A DNA stretch of 64,000 bases, from NCBI RefSeq assembly GCF_031157275.1, contig NZ_JAVIFW010000011.1, positions 236,456 to 300,455 of the forward strand. Reading direction: 5' to 3'. The DNA is from Streptomyces sp. LHD-70. Lineage in GTDB: Bacteria; Actinomycetota; Actinomycetes; Streptomycetales; Streptomycetaceae. Position 1 is the stretch's first letter; each line of letters starts with the position of its first letter. Shown here one piece after another: positions 56,276-63,962 of this stretch. Under the pieces are notes generated by a model, which did not search any database, was not told where the DNA came from, and saw only the letters and a program-made list of their open reading frames with translations. The position numbers and the translations under genes were made by a program.

Positions 56276-57241
56276 ATGACTGCCGCACGCCGCATCGACA
56301 CCCACCAGCACATCGTTCCGCCCGCCTACGCCCAGTGGCTCACCTCCCTCGGCATCACCGCCGGCGGGCGCTCCATCCCCGAGTGGCACGAAGACGCCGC
56401 GCTGGAAGTGATGGCCGACAACGACATCGTCTCGGCCGTCGTGTCGGTGTCCACGCCGGCCGTCGAGCCGGCCGGCCAAGAAGAAGCCCGGGCCATGGCC
56501 CGCACCCTCAACGCGTTCTGCGCAGACCTGCGCGACCGCATGCCCGATCGGTTCGGCTTCTTCGCCACCCTGACTCTCCCCGACGTCGAGGGCGCCGTGC
56601 GCGAGGCCTGTCACGCCCTGGACGAACTGGGCGCCGACGGAGTGACGCTGCTGGCCAACAGCAAGGGGATCTACCTGGGTGATCCCTCCTTCGACCCGCT
56701 GATGGAGCAGTTGAACCGGCGCTCCGCCGTCGTCTTCGTCCACCCGTCGGCCCTGCCCGCCGAGCCGGTGCCCGGCCTGCCGGCCTACGCGGCCGACTTC
56801 CTGCTCGACACGACTCGTGCCGCGGTCAACCTGGCCCGCTCCGGCTGCCTGGAGCGCTACCCGGACGTGAAGGTCCTGCTCTCCCACGCGGGCGGCTTCG
56901 TGCCCTACGCCGCCGAGCGCCTGGCCCAGCACTGCGCCCCGGACGGCACTCCGGGGGACGGCCTTGAGCGCCTGCGCCGTTTCTACTACGACACCGCCCT
57001 GTCCTCCTCCCCCTACGCCCTGCCCAGCCTGCTCGCCTTCGCCGACCCCACCCACATCACCTACGGCAGCGACTGGCCCTATGCCCCCAGCGCCAAATCG
57101 GCGCGCTTCGCCGGGATGCTGGACGACTTCCACCTGACCGAATCCCAGCGGCACGCCATCAACCGCGGCAACGCCGAGCAGCTCTTCCCCCGCCTGGCCT
57201 CCGCGCTCCCCAGCGGCACCAGCCCCCAGCCGCAGCACTGA
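56276..57241 (+). CDS. amidohydrolase-2 family protein (decarboxylase-like)
   Basis: 321 residues, no signal. Metal ligands: RIDTHQHIVPPAY (H10, H12), VVFVHPSALP (H156), LSHAGGFVPY (H204) and YGSDWPYAP (D266). Very close in layout to the 50227 protein. It starts 67 bp after the ligase and ends at a strong terminator, so it is in the MarR-controlled unit. Non-oxidative decarboxylation or C-C/C-N hydrolysis is expected. Confidence 0.9.
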   Translation: MTAARRIDTHQHIVPPAYAQWLTSLGITAGGRSIPEWHEDAALEVMADNDIVSAVVSVSTPAVEPAGQEEARAMARTLNAFCADLRDRMPDRFGFFATLTLPDVEGAVREACHALDELGADGVTLLANSKGIYLGDPSFDPLMEQLNRRSAVVFVHPSALPAEPVPGLPAYAADFLLDTTRAAVNLARSGCLERYPDVKVLLSHAGGFVPYAAERLAQHCAPDGTPGDGLERLRRFYYDTALSSSPYALPSLLAFADPTHITYGSDWPYAPSAKSARFAGMLDDFHLTESQRHAINRGNAEQLFPRLASALPSGTSPQPQH

Positions 57242-57261
57242 CCGCGAGCAGAACCCGGAAG

Positions 57262-57300
57262 CACGACGAGGGGCTCCGCCGTGGCGGGGCCCTCGTCGTG
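57262..57300 (+). terminator. terminator after amidohydrolase
   Basis: CACGACGAGGG (57262-57272) pairs perfectly with CCCTCGTCGTG (57290-57300), and the loop contains a second GC-rich pairing. It starts 20 bp after the stop. Confidence 0.7.
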
Positions 57301-57317
57301 CTCGCTCTCAGCGGGGA

Positions 57318-57410
57318 CTACTTGTCCTGCCGCGCCAGACGCACGATCTCGTCGGTGAGCTGTTGCTCGGCCCGCGCCTGCTCGTCCATGGCGCGTCGCA
57401 GCTGCTGCAT
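57318..57410 (-). CDS. possible 30-residue helical protein
   Basis: MQQLRRAMDEQARAEQQLTD EIVRLARQDK is a highly charged helix encoded just downstream of the toxin-like gene. An upstream in-frame stop limits it to ATG 57410 or the GTG before it. It could be the remnant of an antitoxin gene or a cut-off protein end. Confidence 0.35.
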   Translation of the reverse strand: MQQLRRAMDEQARAEQQLTDEIVRLARQDK

Positions 57411-57459
57411 CACTTCGGGCCGGGTATGGGTCTCCTATCTCTGTTGCAGGCCTGTGGGC

Positions 57460-57810
57460 TTATCCGGCCCAGGTGACGGCGAGGACGTACAGGTGCGCGC
57501 CGGGTCGGTTGACGGTGTAGACGACCGTGAGGGGGCCGACTTCGGCGCGGCGTACGTCTTCGCCTTCGGGGTCGGTCGGGTCCCACTGCGGCCATCCCCA
57601 GTGCGACCGCGAGGCAAGGTCCAGGGCGTCGCGAGTCATCTCCCGTACGTGGTCGGGGAGTTCGCGGGTCGCCGAGCATCGGCTCGCCGAGCGCTGGCGC
57701 ACCGAGGTGGAGGCCGAGCGGATCAGCCGATTCCTCCACTCGGCACCCGTGCCACCGTCAACGCCTTCCTCGACACGGGCGAACTGGTACTCAGCCACCG
57801 GTGTGCTCAT
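57460..57810 (-). CDS. RelE/ParE-like protein (possible toxin)
   Basis: 116 residues. The C-terminal half, EDVRRAEVGPLTVVYTVNRP then GAHLYVLAVTWAG, has the strand pattern and ending of RelE/ParE-type toxins. The N-terminal half (WRNRLIRSASTSVRQRSASR) looks low-complexity and may be out of frame, so the true start is unsure. Its ATG overlaps the ATG of the divergent 57809 frame, so at least one of the two starts is wrong. Confidence 0.4.
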   Translation of the reverse strand: MSTPVAEYQFARVEEGVDGGTGAEWRNRLIRSASTSVRQRSASRCSATRELPDHVREMTRDALDLASRSHWGWPQWDPTDPEGEDVRRAEVGPLTVVYTVNRPGAHLYVLAVTWAG

Positions 57811-58018
57811 GTGGTGGCTTCTCGTCGCCGCCCTGCCTGTGGGTGCGGTGACTTGGGCCATCATGGCGTGGGCGTCCGTCGACGCAGGCCTGTGGACCTA
57901 CTTGTCCTCGGGCTTACTCACCCTCCTCACGGCAACCGTGCTGACCATGAATGCGGGCGGTGGCGTTCCCGTGTTCCTGCACGACCTCATCGAGCGCCTC
58001 CGCGGCGCTCGCAGGTAG
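57809..58018 (+). CDS. small membrane protein
   Basis: 69 residues: MWWLLVAALPVGAVTWAIMA is a first helix and WTYLSSGLLTLLTATVLTMN a second, followed by a short charged tail (HDLIERLRGARR). Codon third positions are mostly G/C. No family is recognised. Confidence 0.45.
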   Translation: MWWLLVAALPVGAVTWAIMAWASVDAGLWTYLSSGLLTLLTATVLTMNAGGGVPVFLHDLIERLRGARR

Positions 58019-58075
58019 CGCCTCTGTCCTTCCGCGCCCGCTTGGCCCGGCATCTGACGGGCCTCTCCCGCGGGG

Positions 58076-58726
58076 CTACGTGAGCTGGAAGAAGATCGTG
58101 TCCGAGGTGTACCAGTCGATCGCCTTCGTTGCGTACTCCCACGCCTCGTGCTCGAACTGCAGCTTCTCGATGAGCTCCTGGACGTCGTACCGGAATCCGG
58201 AGTCCAGCCGGTCCAGCACTGCGCGGTACGCGTCGGCGGCCGGCTTGGCCTTGACCAGCGGCAGGTAGCCGATCGCCGGGTAGCCGTCCACCGAGTGCGG
58301 GATGTGGGGGAAGTCGTCCGGCAGCCCGCCGTAAAGGAAGCCGTGCGGCAGCAGGTCCAACGGAACACCGAGGCGACGCATCTCCTCGTCCACCAGCGAG
58401 AAGAACGTCGACGGCTTGGAGTACGTGCCCAGTTGGGCCGGGTCGGACGCATTGCGGTCGATGATGTGCTGCAGCGCAGCGTGGTAGGCATTGCCCGCGC
58501 ACTCAGCCTGCGAGTCGACCCGCCCGGCTATGAGGTGCTCCAGAGCCTTGGGGATCGTCAGGCCCCAGTCGACCGCCTGACGGTCCAGATCGTCCTGGCG
58601 CGCCTGGGCGTACATGCGCATGTTGGTGAGGCAGCGCTGCTGGTCTTCCGTCAGGTCGCCCTTGCTGCCGAGGAACGCCAGCACGTCCCTCTTGTCGGCG
58701 GTGGAGTACGCGATGTTGTGACTCAT
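58076..58726 (-). CDS. conserved hypothetical protein (DUF7691-like)
   Basis: 216 residues from ATG 58726. Blocks such as YSTADKRDVLAFLGSKGDLT, DWGLTIPKALEHLIAGRVDS and LPHGFLYGGLPDDFPHIPHS recur in Streptomyces proteins of unknown role, which I recall as the DUF7691 group. No signal, membrane segment or catalytic motif is seen. It stands alone. Confidence 0.72.
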   Translation of the reverse strand: MSHNIAYSTADKRDVLAFLGSKGDLTEDQQRCLTNMRMYAQARQDDLDRQAVDWGLTIPKALEHLIAGRVDSQAECAGNAYHAALQHIIDRNASDPAQLGTYSKPSTFFSLVDEEMRRLGVPLDLLPHGFLYGGLPDDFPHIPHSVDGYPAIGYLPLVKAKPAADAYRAVLDRLDSGFRYDVQELIEKLQFEHEAWEYATKAIDWYTSDTIFFQLT

Positions 58727-59145
58727 GGGGCCCATACTGCCGAGCCGCACTGACAATCCCGAAGCAGCCCGCCTCGCCAAGCCCTACCCCGAACTCCTCG
58801 CCGCTGTATCCCACATGCTCGCCGTCGATCAGGCGACCGCGGACGCCGCGACCTTGGGCTGCCTTGCCGTACCTCCAGCACTGTCCTCTTCTCCGGCTAT
58901 CGCGGAGAAGAGGTGTCCTGGCTCCTCGAGGGGTTGCCGAGCGGGGGTGACCTGCGAAAACAAGGAACACCTCGAAACCGGGGTTCACACCTCCGGCAGT
59001 ACCCCCGGTGCAACCTCTGGCACACCCCTGGGCCCTCCTCCAGGTGCAACCTCGGGTGCAACTGCTCCCCGGGCGCGTCCGTCGAGGTGTCGGCGCCCCA
59101 GGGCCCGCCCTTGAGAGCGCTAGCTGATGCGCAGCACGGGCCCCG
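58727..59145. other. 419-bp gap with hairpin and GGTGCAAC repeats
   Basis: CCTCTTCTCC (58885-58894) pairs perfectly with GGAGAAGAGG (58904-58913), a 10-bp hairpin. Further right, GGTGCAACCTC-like words recur around 59010-59065. A plus frame near 58760-58870 (RLAKPYPELLAAVSHMLAVD) reads like a protein piece but cannot be assigned. Confidence 0.45.
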
Positions 59146-60723
59146 TCAGCCGCGGCAGTAGCAGCTATGGATCCTGCACACATGGTGGGAAGTGCAAGTA
59201 CGCCCCCCGGGGGGGTGCCGCTTCAGCGGGCGAGGCTGGCGAGATAAGGACGTGGCCGCGCTCCACGGGGTCAACTCGATGCCGAATCCGCCGAGCTGAC
59301 CAGGGCCTTGGATGTGGACCAGGCGACCGGACAGATGGACCGAGTCGCCCTCCCGGAACGCGCCGGTGTAGGCGCCGAGGTAGCTGCGCAGGTGCGTGAT
59401 TCTGCGGGCGAAGACTTCCGCCTCGTCGATCGTGGACTCGATGACGGTCTCGACGTCGATGCCGTAGAGCGCCGGCGCCGCCAGCCCTTCGGTGTGGCTG
59501 GTGATCCGGGCGAGCACGCTGATCTCCCCCATTTCCTGGGCCACCAGGTCGTGGAAGGTGCGGTCGCCGTCGGCGCGCAGGGGCTCGCAGTTGATGTGGG
59601 CGCCAGCGCCGGTGGTCAGGCCCTGTAGCTTGCGGGCCTCTTGGCGCATCAGCATGTCGAAGCTGGAGCCGGCCATGTACGTGGCGCGGCGTATGTAGAG
59701 GCGGGTCTGGGTCTCGCCTTCGTATGGGCGCATCAGGGATCGCTCGGCGAACAGGGCCTGGGCTGCCTCGTACCCGCGAGGGCCGTAGCAGACGAGGTCG
59801 TCGGAGCGCGGCCTGCAGACGCCGACGAGGAACGATCCGGTGACGCCGATGAGGTCCTGGGCGCCGGCTTGGATGACCCAGTCGGTGATGGCGAGGAGGT
59901 CCTTGCTGACCGGGGAGTTGTCGAGGAGTTCCGGGGAGTCGTGCAGGGTGATCAGGGCCTGACGGCACGAGTAGTGGGTGACGACGTCCTCGCAGGGGAC
60001 GCCGGTGATGACGCACCCGACGGCTGGGGAGTACACGTAGCATTCGGGCCGGTCGGCGAGGATCCCGAAGGCCTTGGAGACGACGGTGTTCTGCCGGTAG
60101 GTACTCCCGAATAAGGTCCGGTGGCCGATTTCAGAGAGCGCCATCAATGCCTCCCGGTCGGGCAGGAGGTCCAGCGGCCGGCGGGTTTCGACGTCCACGA
60201 GGACGGTCCCGTAGTTCCGGCCCTTGCGAGTGGCGTACTCGTCTACGCCGACTACCCGTGGGGCGGCCATCTCTGGCTCAGGCAGCGCGTCGAGCAGCCG
60301 CAGGACCGTGCTCCGGCTGACTGACTCCCCGAACACAGCAGCCATGCGAGCGCCGGCCCGGCCAGCGAGCGCGAGGCCGATCGACTCCAGCGTTGCCCGT
60401 AGACGCTCGGTCCACCGACCGAACCGCCGAGTCAGCCCGGTCACTTGCTCGACGAAGGTCCGCTGGTCGCACGCGGCATTCCCGCAGATGAACCGGCGGA
60501 CGCGTAAGCACAGCATCACCCGTCTTCCCGCGCTGGGCACATCAGAGGGAAATCGCAGATAGGAGCCATGGACCCGACTCGACCAGGCGCCGCAACCGGA
60601 GCACGCGGCACCAGCCGTCGTGCACTGGGCTTCGATACGTACCGTCTCGCTGTTCAGGTCGACCGACCGCACCGCGACACCGGCGACCGACGGGAACAGC
60701 AGCTCCTCAAGCCGGAGCTCCAC
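59146..60723 (-). CDS. chimera: ISL3 transposase N-terminus joined to a predicted nucleotidyltransferase
   Basis: One open frame. Its first ~195 residues are an ISL3 transposase (CSGCGAWSSRVHGSYLRFPS; CGNAACDQRTFVEQVTGLTR; VGVDEYATRKGRNYGTVLVD; RRPLDLLPDREA). From about 60138 it changes to ALSEIGHRTLFGSTYRQNTV ... DLIGVTGSFLVGVCRPRSDD LVCYG, the GS...D signature of MNT-type nucleotidyltransferases as in the COG1665 group. The end has a beta-rich domain (GAFREGDSVHLSGRLVHIQG). The usual D-x-D of that fold reads D-D here. Start taken as GTG 60723. Whether the fusion is expressed is unknown. Confidence 0.65.
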   Translation of the reverse strand: MELRLEELLFPSVAGVAVRSVDLNSETVRIEAQCTTAGAACSGCGAWSSRVHGSYLRFPSDVPSAGRRVMLCLRVRRFICGNAACDQRTFVEQVTGLTRRFGRWTERLRATLESIGLALAGRAGARMAAVFGESVSRSTVLRLLDALPEPEMAAPRVVGVDEYATRKGRNYGTVLVDVETRRPLDLLPDREALMALSEIGHRTLFGSTYRQNTVVSKAFGILADRPECYVYSPAVGCVITGVPCEDVVTHYSCRQALITLHDSPELLDNSPVSKDLLAITDWVIQAGAQDLIGVTGSFLVGVCRPRSDDLVCYGPRGYEAAQALFAERSLMRPYEGETQTRLYIRRATYMAGSSFDMLMRQEARKLQGLTTGAGAHINCEPLRADGDRTFHDLVAQEMGEISVLARITSHTEGLAAPALYGIDVETVIESTIDEAEVFARRITHLRSYLGAYTGAFREGDSVHLSGRLVHIQGPGQLGGFGIELTPWSAATSLSRQPRPLKRHPPGGRTCTSHHVCRIHSCYCRG

Positions 60724-60793
60724 TTCTCCACGACCCCGGACTGTCAGCCAGCAGATCGGCCACTGATCAATTTCGGGCAACTTCCCAGAGCCC
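60139..60793 (-). mobile_element. truncated ISL3-family element (transposase-proximal end only)
   Basis: The 60771-60793 terminus (GGGCTCTGGGAAG on the minus strand) looks like an ISL3 end directly upstream of the transposase start. The element stops inside the transposase at about 60139 and no second terminus is visible. Its outer end lies in a resolvase gene, which it therefore seems to have interrupted. It is not a copy of the 8673-10326 element. Confidence 0.65.
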
Positions 60794-60815
60794 AGCACGA
60801 CCGCCAGTCGTCACT

Positions 60816-61294
60816 CAGAGTGTGTGGTCCACAGGTGTTGAGCCAGAACCAGATCCTCGTGAGGGGACCGGCGAGCATCTCCAGGACCAGGCCGTGGGCG
60901 GTCAGGTGGTCGGCGAGCGTCAGCTCGGCGGTGTCCCTCCGGAGCCGCTTCATCTTGTACACCGTGAAGATGACCCGGCAATGCGGGCGTGGGCCTTGAT
61001 CTACCTTGCGGCGGCGAGCGCGGCCTCGAACTTCGGGCGGACCTGCACGCGGGTGCTGATCTTCTCGGCGAAGACGATCTTGTCCCGGGGGGGGGCGCTC
61101 TTCGCGGCAAGCGTGCCCAGCTGGCTCTGGCGTTCCTGGGTCAGGGTCGAGCAGCGGGCGTAGCCGATACAGATGTCCGCGCCCGGGGTGTCCGCGTCGG
61201 CTGGTGCGGGCGCGCCGGGGTGCCGGGGCACGGCTGCCCATGGACCCCGGTCGGCCGGGGTCGGCACCCGCAGGAGCTTCGCGAGCCGGGGCAC
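60816..61294 (-). pseudogene. serine recombinase interrupted by ISL3 element
   Basis: From GTG 61294 the frame reaches ICIGYARCSTLTQERQSQLG, the catalytic-serine region of a resolvase/invertase. A TAG at 61001-61003 falls in EAALAAAR*IKAHA, where relatives have Gln. After a one-base shift the sequence continues HCRVIFTVYKMKRLRRDTAE and LTLADHLTAHGLVLEMLAGP L, then ends at the ISL3 terminus. The DNA-binding half is missing. Confidence 0.75.
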
Positions 61295-61330
61295 CTTCGT
61301 GAGCGTAGCGACCGTCGCACACCTCCCTAG

Positions 61331-61383
61331 ATACCCCCCCAGGTATCTCTGTTACGGTGGATTGAGATACCCCGGGGGGTAAT
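61331..61383 (+). promoter_or_regulatory. two CsoR/CstR-type operators
   Basis: ATACCCCCCCAGGTAT (61331-61346) and ATACCCCGGGGGGTAAT (61367-61383) are G/C-tract palindromes with TAC..GTA edges, the known shape of CsoR-family sites including the persulfide sensor CstR. They lie just upstream of the sulfur operon. No CsoR/CstR gene is in the window. Confidence 0.65.
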
Positions 61384-61406
61384 TGTGCCGTGAGGGAGAG
61401 TGTGCC

Positions 61407-62780
61407 GTGTTCTTTGCCGACATCCTTGAGATCCAAGGTCTGGGCAACCGCAGCTATCTGGCGGGCGGGGCCCGGGCGGCGGTGGTGGTTGATCCGCCGC
61501 GGGACATCGACCGGGTGATCGCGGCAGCGGCCCGGCGCGGGGTCAGGATCGCGGCCGTCGCGGAGACGCACGTGCACAACGACTACGTCACCGGTGGCCT
61601 GGAGCTGGCCCGGCTGACCGGCGCGCGCTACCTGGTGCCCGCCGGGGCGTCGGTGGCGTACGCACGGGTCGCGGTGGCCGACGGCGATGTCGAGGAGATC
61701 GACGAGGGCCTGGTCCTGCGGGCCGTGGCCACCCCGGGTCACACCCCGCACCACACCTCCTACGTACTGGAGGAGGCCGGGCGACCGGTCGCCGCGTTCA
61801 CCGGCGGCTCGCTGCTGATCGGCAGCGTGGGCCGCCCCGATCTGGTGGAGCCGCGGCTCACCGAGCAGCTGGCCCGAGACCAGCACGCCTCCGCGCACCG
61901 GCTCGCCGTCGAGCTGGCCGACGACGTGGCGGTGATGCCGACACACGGGTTCGGCAGTTTCTGCTCCGCCGGCCAGGCCGACGGCGACCACAGCACCATC
62001 GGTACGGAGAAGACATCCAACCCGGCGCTGCTCAAGGACGTGTATACGTTCGTCGAGGAGCTACTGGCCGGTCTGGACGATGTTCCGGCCTACTACGCGC
62101 ACATGGGCCCGGCCAACGCCGCAGGCCCCGCCCCGGTGGACCTGACCGCACCGGAGCGTGCGGACGTCGGGGAGATCGCCCGCCGCCTGGCGGCCGGGGA
62201 GTGGGTCGTCGACTTGCGCAGCCGGGTGGCGTTCTCGGAAGGCCATGTGGCGGGTTCGTTCAACTTCGAGGTCGATGGGCAGCCGGCCACCTACCTGGCG
62301 TGGATGATCCCGTGGGGCAAGCCGGTCACCCTGCTCGCGGAGAGTTCCGAGGACATCAGCCGTGCCCAGCGTGAGCTTGCCCGGGTGGGCATCGACCGCC
62401 CGGCCGCCGCGGCCGTCGGCTCTCCGGCCGACTGGACCGGCGACGGGGCACCCCTTGCCTCGTTCCCGCGGGCGACGTTCGCCGACCTGGCCGCCGCGCG
62501 GGAGCGGGGCGAGGAGCTAGTGGTGCTGGACGTCCGCCGGGACGGCGAGCGGTCCCAGGGCTGGATCGAGGGCAGCGTGCACATCCCGATCCACCAGGTC
62601 CACCAGCGGCTTGAGGAGGTGCCCGCCGGGACCGTGTGGGTGCACTGCGCGGGCGGCATGCGCGCGGCGATCGCCGCCTCCGTCCTGGACGCCAACGGAC
62701 GTGACGTCGTCGCCGTCGATGACGGCTACGCCGCGGCCGCCGACGCCGGCCTCACCCTCGTCACGCTCGCCCAGCACTGA
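61407..62780 (+). CDS. persulfide dioxygenase-rhodanese fusion (MBL fold)
   Basis: 457 residues from GTG 61407, after GGGAGAG. The metallo-beta-lactamase part has ETHVHNDYVTGG (H55, H57, D59) and TPGHTPHHTSYVL, as in ETHE1-type persulfide dioxygenases, followed by two rhodanese domains. The first (VVDLRSRVAFSEGHVAGSFN) lacks an active-site Cys loop; the second has WVHCAGGMRAAIAAS with the catalytic Cys. It oxidises glutathione- or low-molecular-weight thiol persulfide and transfers sulfur, like CstB. First gene of a three-gene sulfur operon. Confidence 0.92.
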   Translation: MFFADILEIQGLGNRSYLAGGARAAVVVDPPRDIDRVIAAAARRGVRIAAVAETHVHNDYVTGGLELARLTGARYLVPAGASVAYARVAVADGDVEEIDEGLVLRAVATPGHTPHHTSYVLEEAGRPVAAFTGGSLLIGSVGRPDLVEPRLTEQLARDQHASAHRLAVELADDVAVMPTHGFGSFCSAGQADGDHSTIGTEKTSNPALLKDVYTFVEELLAGLDDVPAYYAHMGPANAAGPAPVDLTAPERADVGEIARRLAAGEWVVDLRSRVAFSEGHVAGSFNFEVDGQPATYLAWMIPWGKPVTLLAESSEDISRAQRELARVGIDRPAAAAVGSPADWTGDGAPLASFPRATFADLAAARERGEELVVLDVRRDGERSQGWIEGSVHIPIHQVHQRLEEVPAGTVWVHCAGGMRAAIAASVLDANGRDVVAVDDGYAAAADAGLTLVTLAQH

Positions 62781-62848
62781 CCGCACCACCTGACCCCGCC
62801 GGCCACTCACGGCCGGCCCAGGGGGTCAGAGGCGCCAGAGGAAGCATC

Positions 62849-63208
62849 ATGCTCTTGCCCCAGAGCGGCCCCGGCCGCACCACACCAGCGCAGGCCCACC
62901 GCGCCGTCGAGGACGGCTCCGCACTGCTCGCCGACGTCCGTGAGGAGAACGAGTTCCGGGCCGGTCACGCGCCCGGTGCCCTGTTCTTGCCGCTGTCGCG
63001 GCTGGCCGAGAGGCCGGGCCTGCCCGGCCGCGAGGACGGCCGTGGCCTGGTGCTGATCTGCCGCTCCGGGAACCGCTCCCAGCAGGCCGCGCACCTGCTC
63101 GCCGAGCGCGGTGTCGCGGCGGTCGACGTCACCGGCGGGATGTGCGCCTGGGCCGATCTGGGCCTGCCCGTCCAGGACGCGCATGGGGCGGTGGGGACCG
63201 TCATATGA
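62849..63208 (+). CDS. single-domain rhodanese sulfurtransferase
   Basis: 119 residues. Rhodanese blocks LLADVREENEFRAGHAPGAL and the active loop LICRSGNRSQQAA (Cys71). It would carry a persulfide on Cys71 and exchange sulfur with thiols. It overlaps the TauE gene by four bases (ATGA), showing tight coupling with the exporter. Confidence 0.92.
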   Translation: MLLPQSGPGRTTPAQAHRAVEDGSALLADVREENEFRAGHAPGALFLPLSRLAERPGLPGREDGRGLVLICRSGNRSQQAAHLLAERGVAAVDVTGGMCAWADLGLPVQDAHGAVGTVI

Positions 63209-63948
63209 CCGCGTTCGTTCTCGCCCTGCTCGCCGGGGCGCTGGTCGGTCTCGCCCTGGGCTCACTCGGGGCGGGCGGCAGCATCCTGACCGTCCCCGCC
63301 CTGATCTACCTGCTCGGCTTCAGCCCTGCCGAGGCCACCACCGCCAGCCTGATCATCGTGATCGTCACCTCGCTCACCGCACTGCTGGCTCACGCCCGGG
63401 CGGGAACGGTGCGCTGGCGGGCCGGCCTGCTGTTCGCCGCGGCCGGGCTGCTGCCCGCCGCGGCGGCCGGCCTGCTGTCCGCACACATTCCCGCCGCCGT
63501 GCTGACCCTGGCCTTCGCCGCCCTCGCCGTGCTCGCCGGGCTGCGCATGCTGCGTCAGCGGACACTGTCCGAGGGTGCGACGGTCGCGGCGCCCCGCGCA
63601 GCGGGGGCGGGGGCCGCACTGGGCGCAATGACCGGGTTCCTCGGGGTCGGCGGCGGCTTCCTCACCGTCCCCGCCCTGGTGGCGGCGCTGGCGGTACCGA
63701 TGAGCGCGGCCGTCGGCACCAGCCTGCTGGTCATCATCGCCAACGCCCTGGTCGCCCTCGCGGCCCGCGCGTCCACCCAGGTCAGCCTGGACTGGGCCCT
63801 GATCATGCCGTTCATCGCGACGGCGGTCCTGGGAGCCTGGGACGGCAAGCGGCTGTCCGCGAAGGTCCAGCCCGCCATCCTGCAGCGGGTCTTCGGCACT
63901 CTGCTGCTGACCGTGGCCGCCGTAATGGCGACCGGCGTCCTGCTGTGA
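63205..63948 (+). CDS. TauE/SafE-family sulfite/anion exporter
   Basis: 247 residues with seven or eight helices and the duplicated family motif: LALGSLGAGGSILTVPALIY near the start and GAMTGFLGVGGGFLTVPALV in the middle. Members export sulfite, thiosulfate or sulfoacetate. Downstream of a persulfide dioxygenase, which makes sulfite, it most likely removes sulfite from the cell. Confidence 0.93.
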   Translation: MTAFVLALLAGALVGLALGSLGAGGSILTVPALIYLLGFSPAEATTASLIIVIVTSLTALLAHARAGTVRWRAGLLFAAAGLLPAAAAGLLSAHIPAAVLTLAFAALAVLAGLRMLRQRTLSEGATVAAPRAAGAGAALGAMTGFLGVGGGFLTVPALVAALAVPMSAAVGTSLLVIIANALVALAARASTQVSLDWALIMPFIATAVLGAWDGKRLSAKVQPAILQRVFGTLLLTVAAVMATGVLL

Positions 63949-63962
63949 AGCACCCGTGGGGC

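Noticed and set aside
54566..57238. 890-residue minus-strand open frame
   Set aside because: Exact antisense shadow of the acyl-CoA ligase and amidohydrolase genes, both of which have full motif sets.
58885..58913. Hairpin as a terminator for the 58076 gene
   Set aside because: That gene is on the minus strand and its 3' end is at 58076; the hairpin lies upstream of its start.
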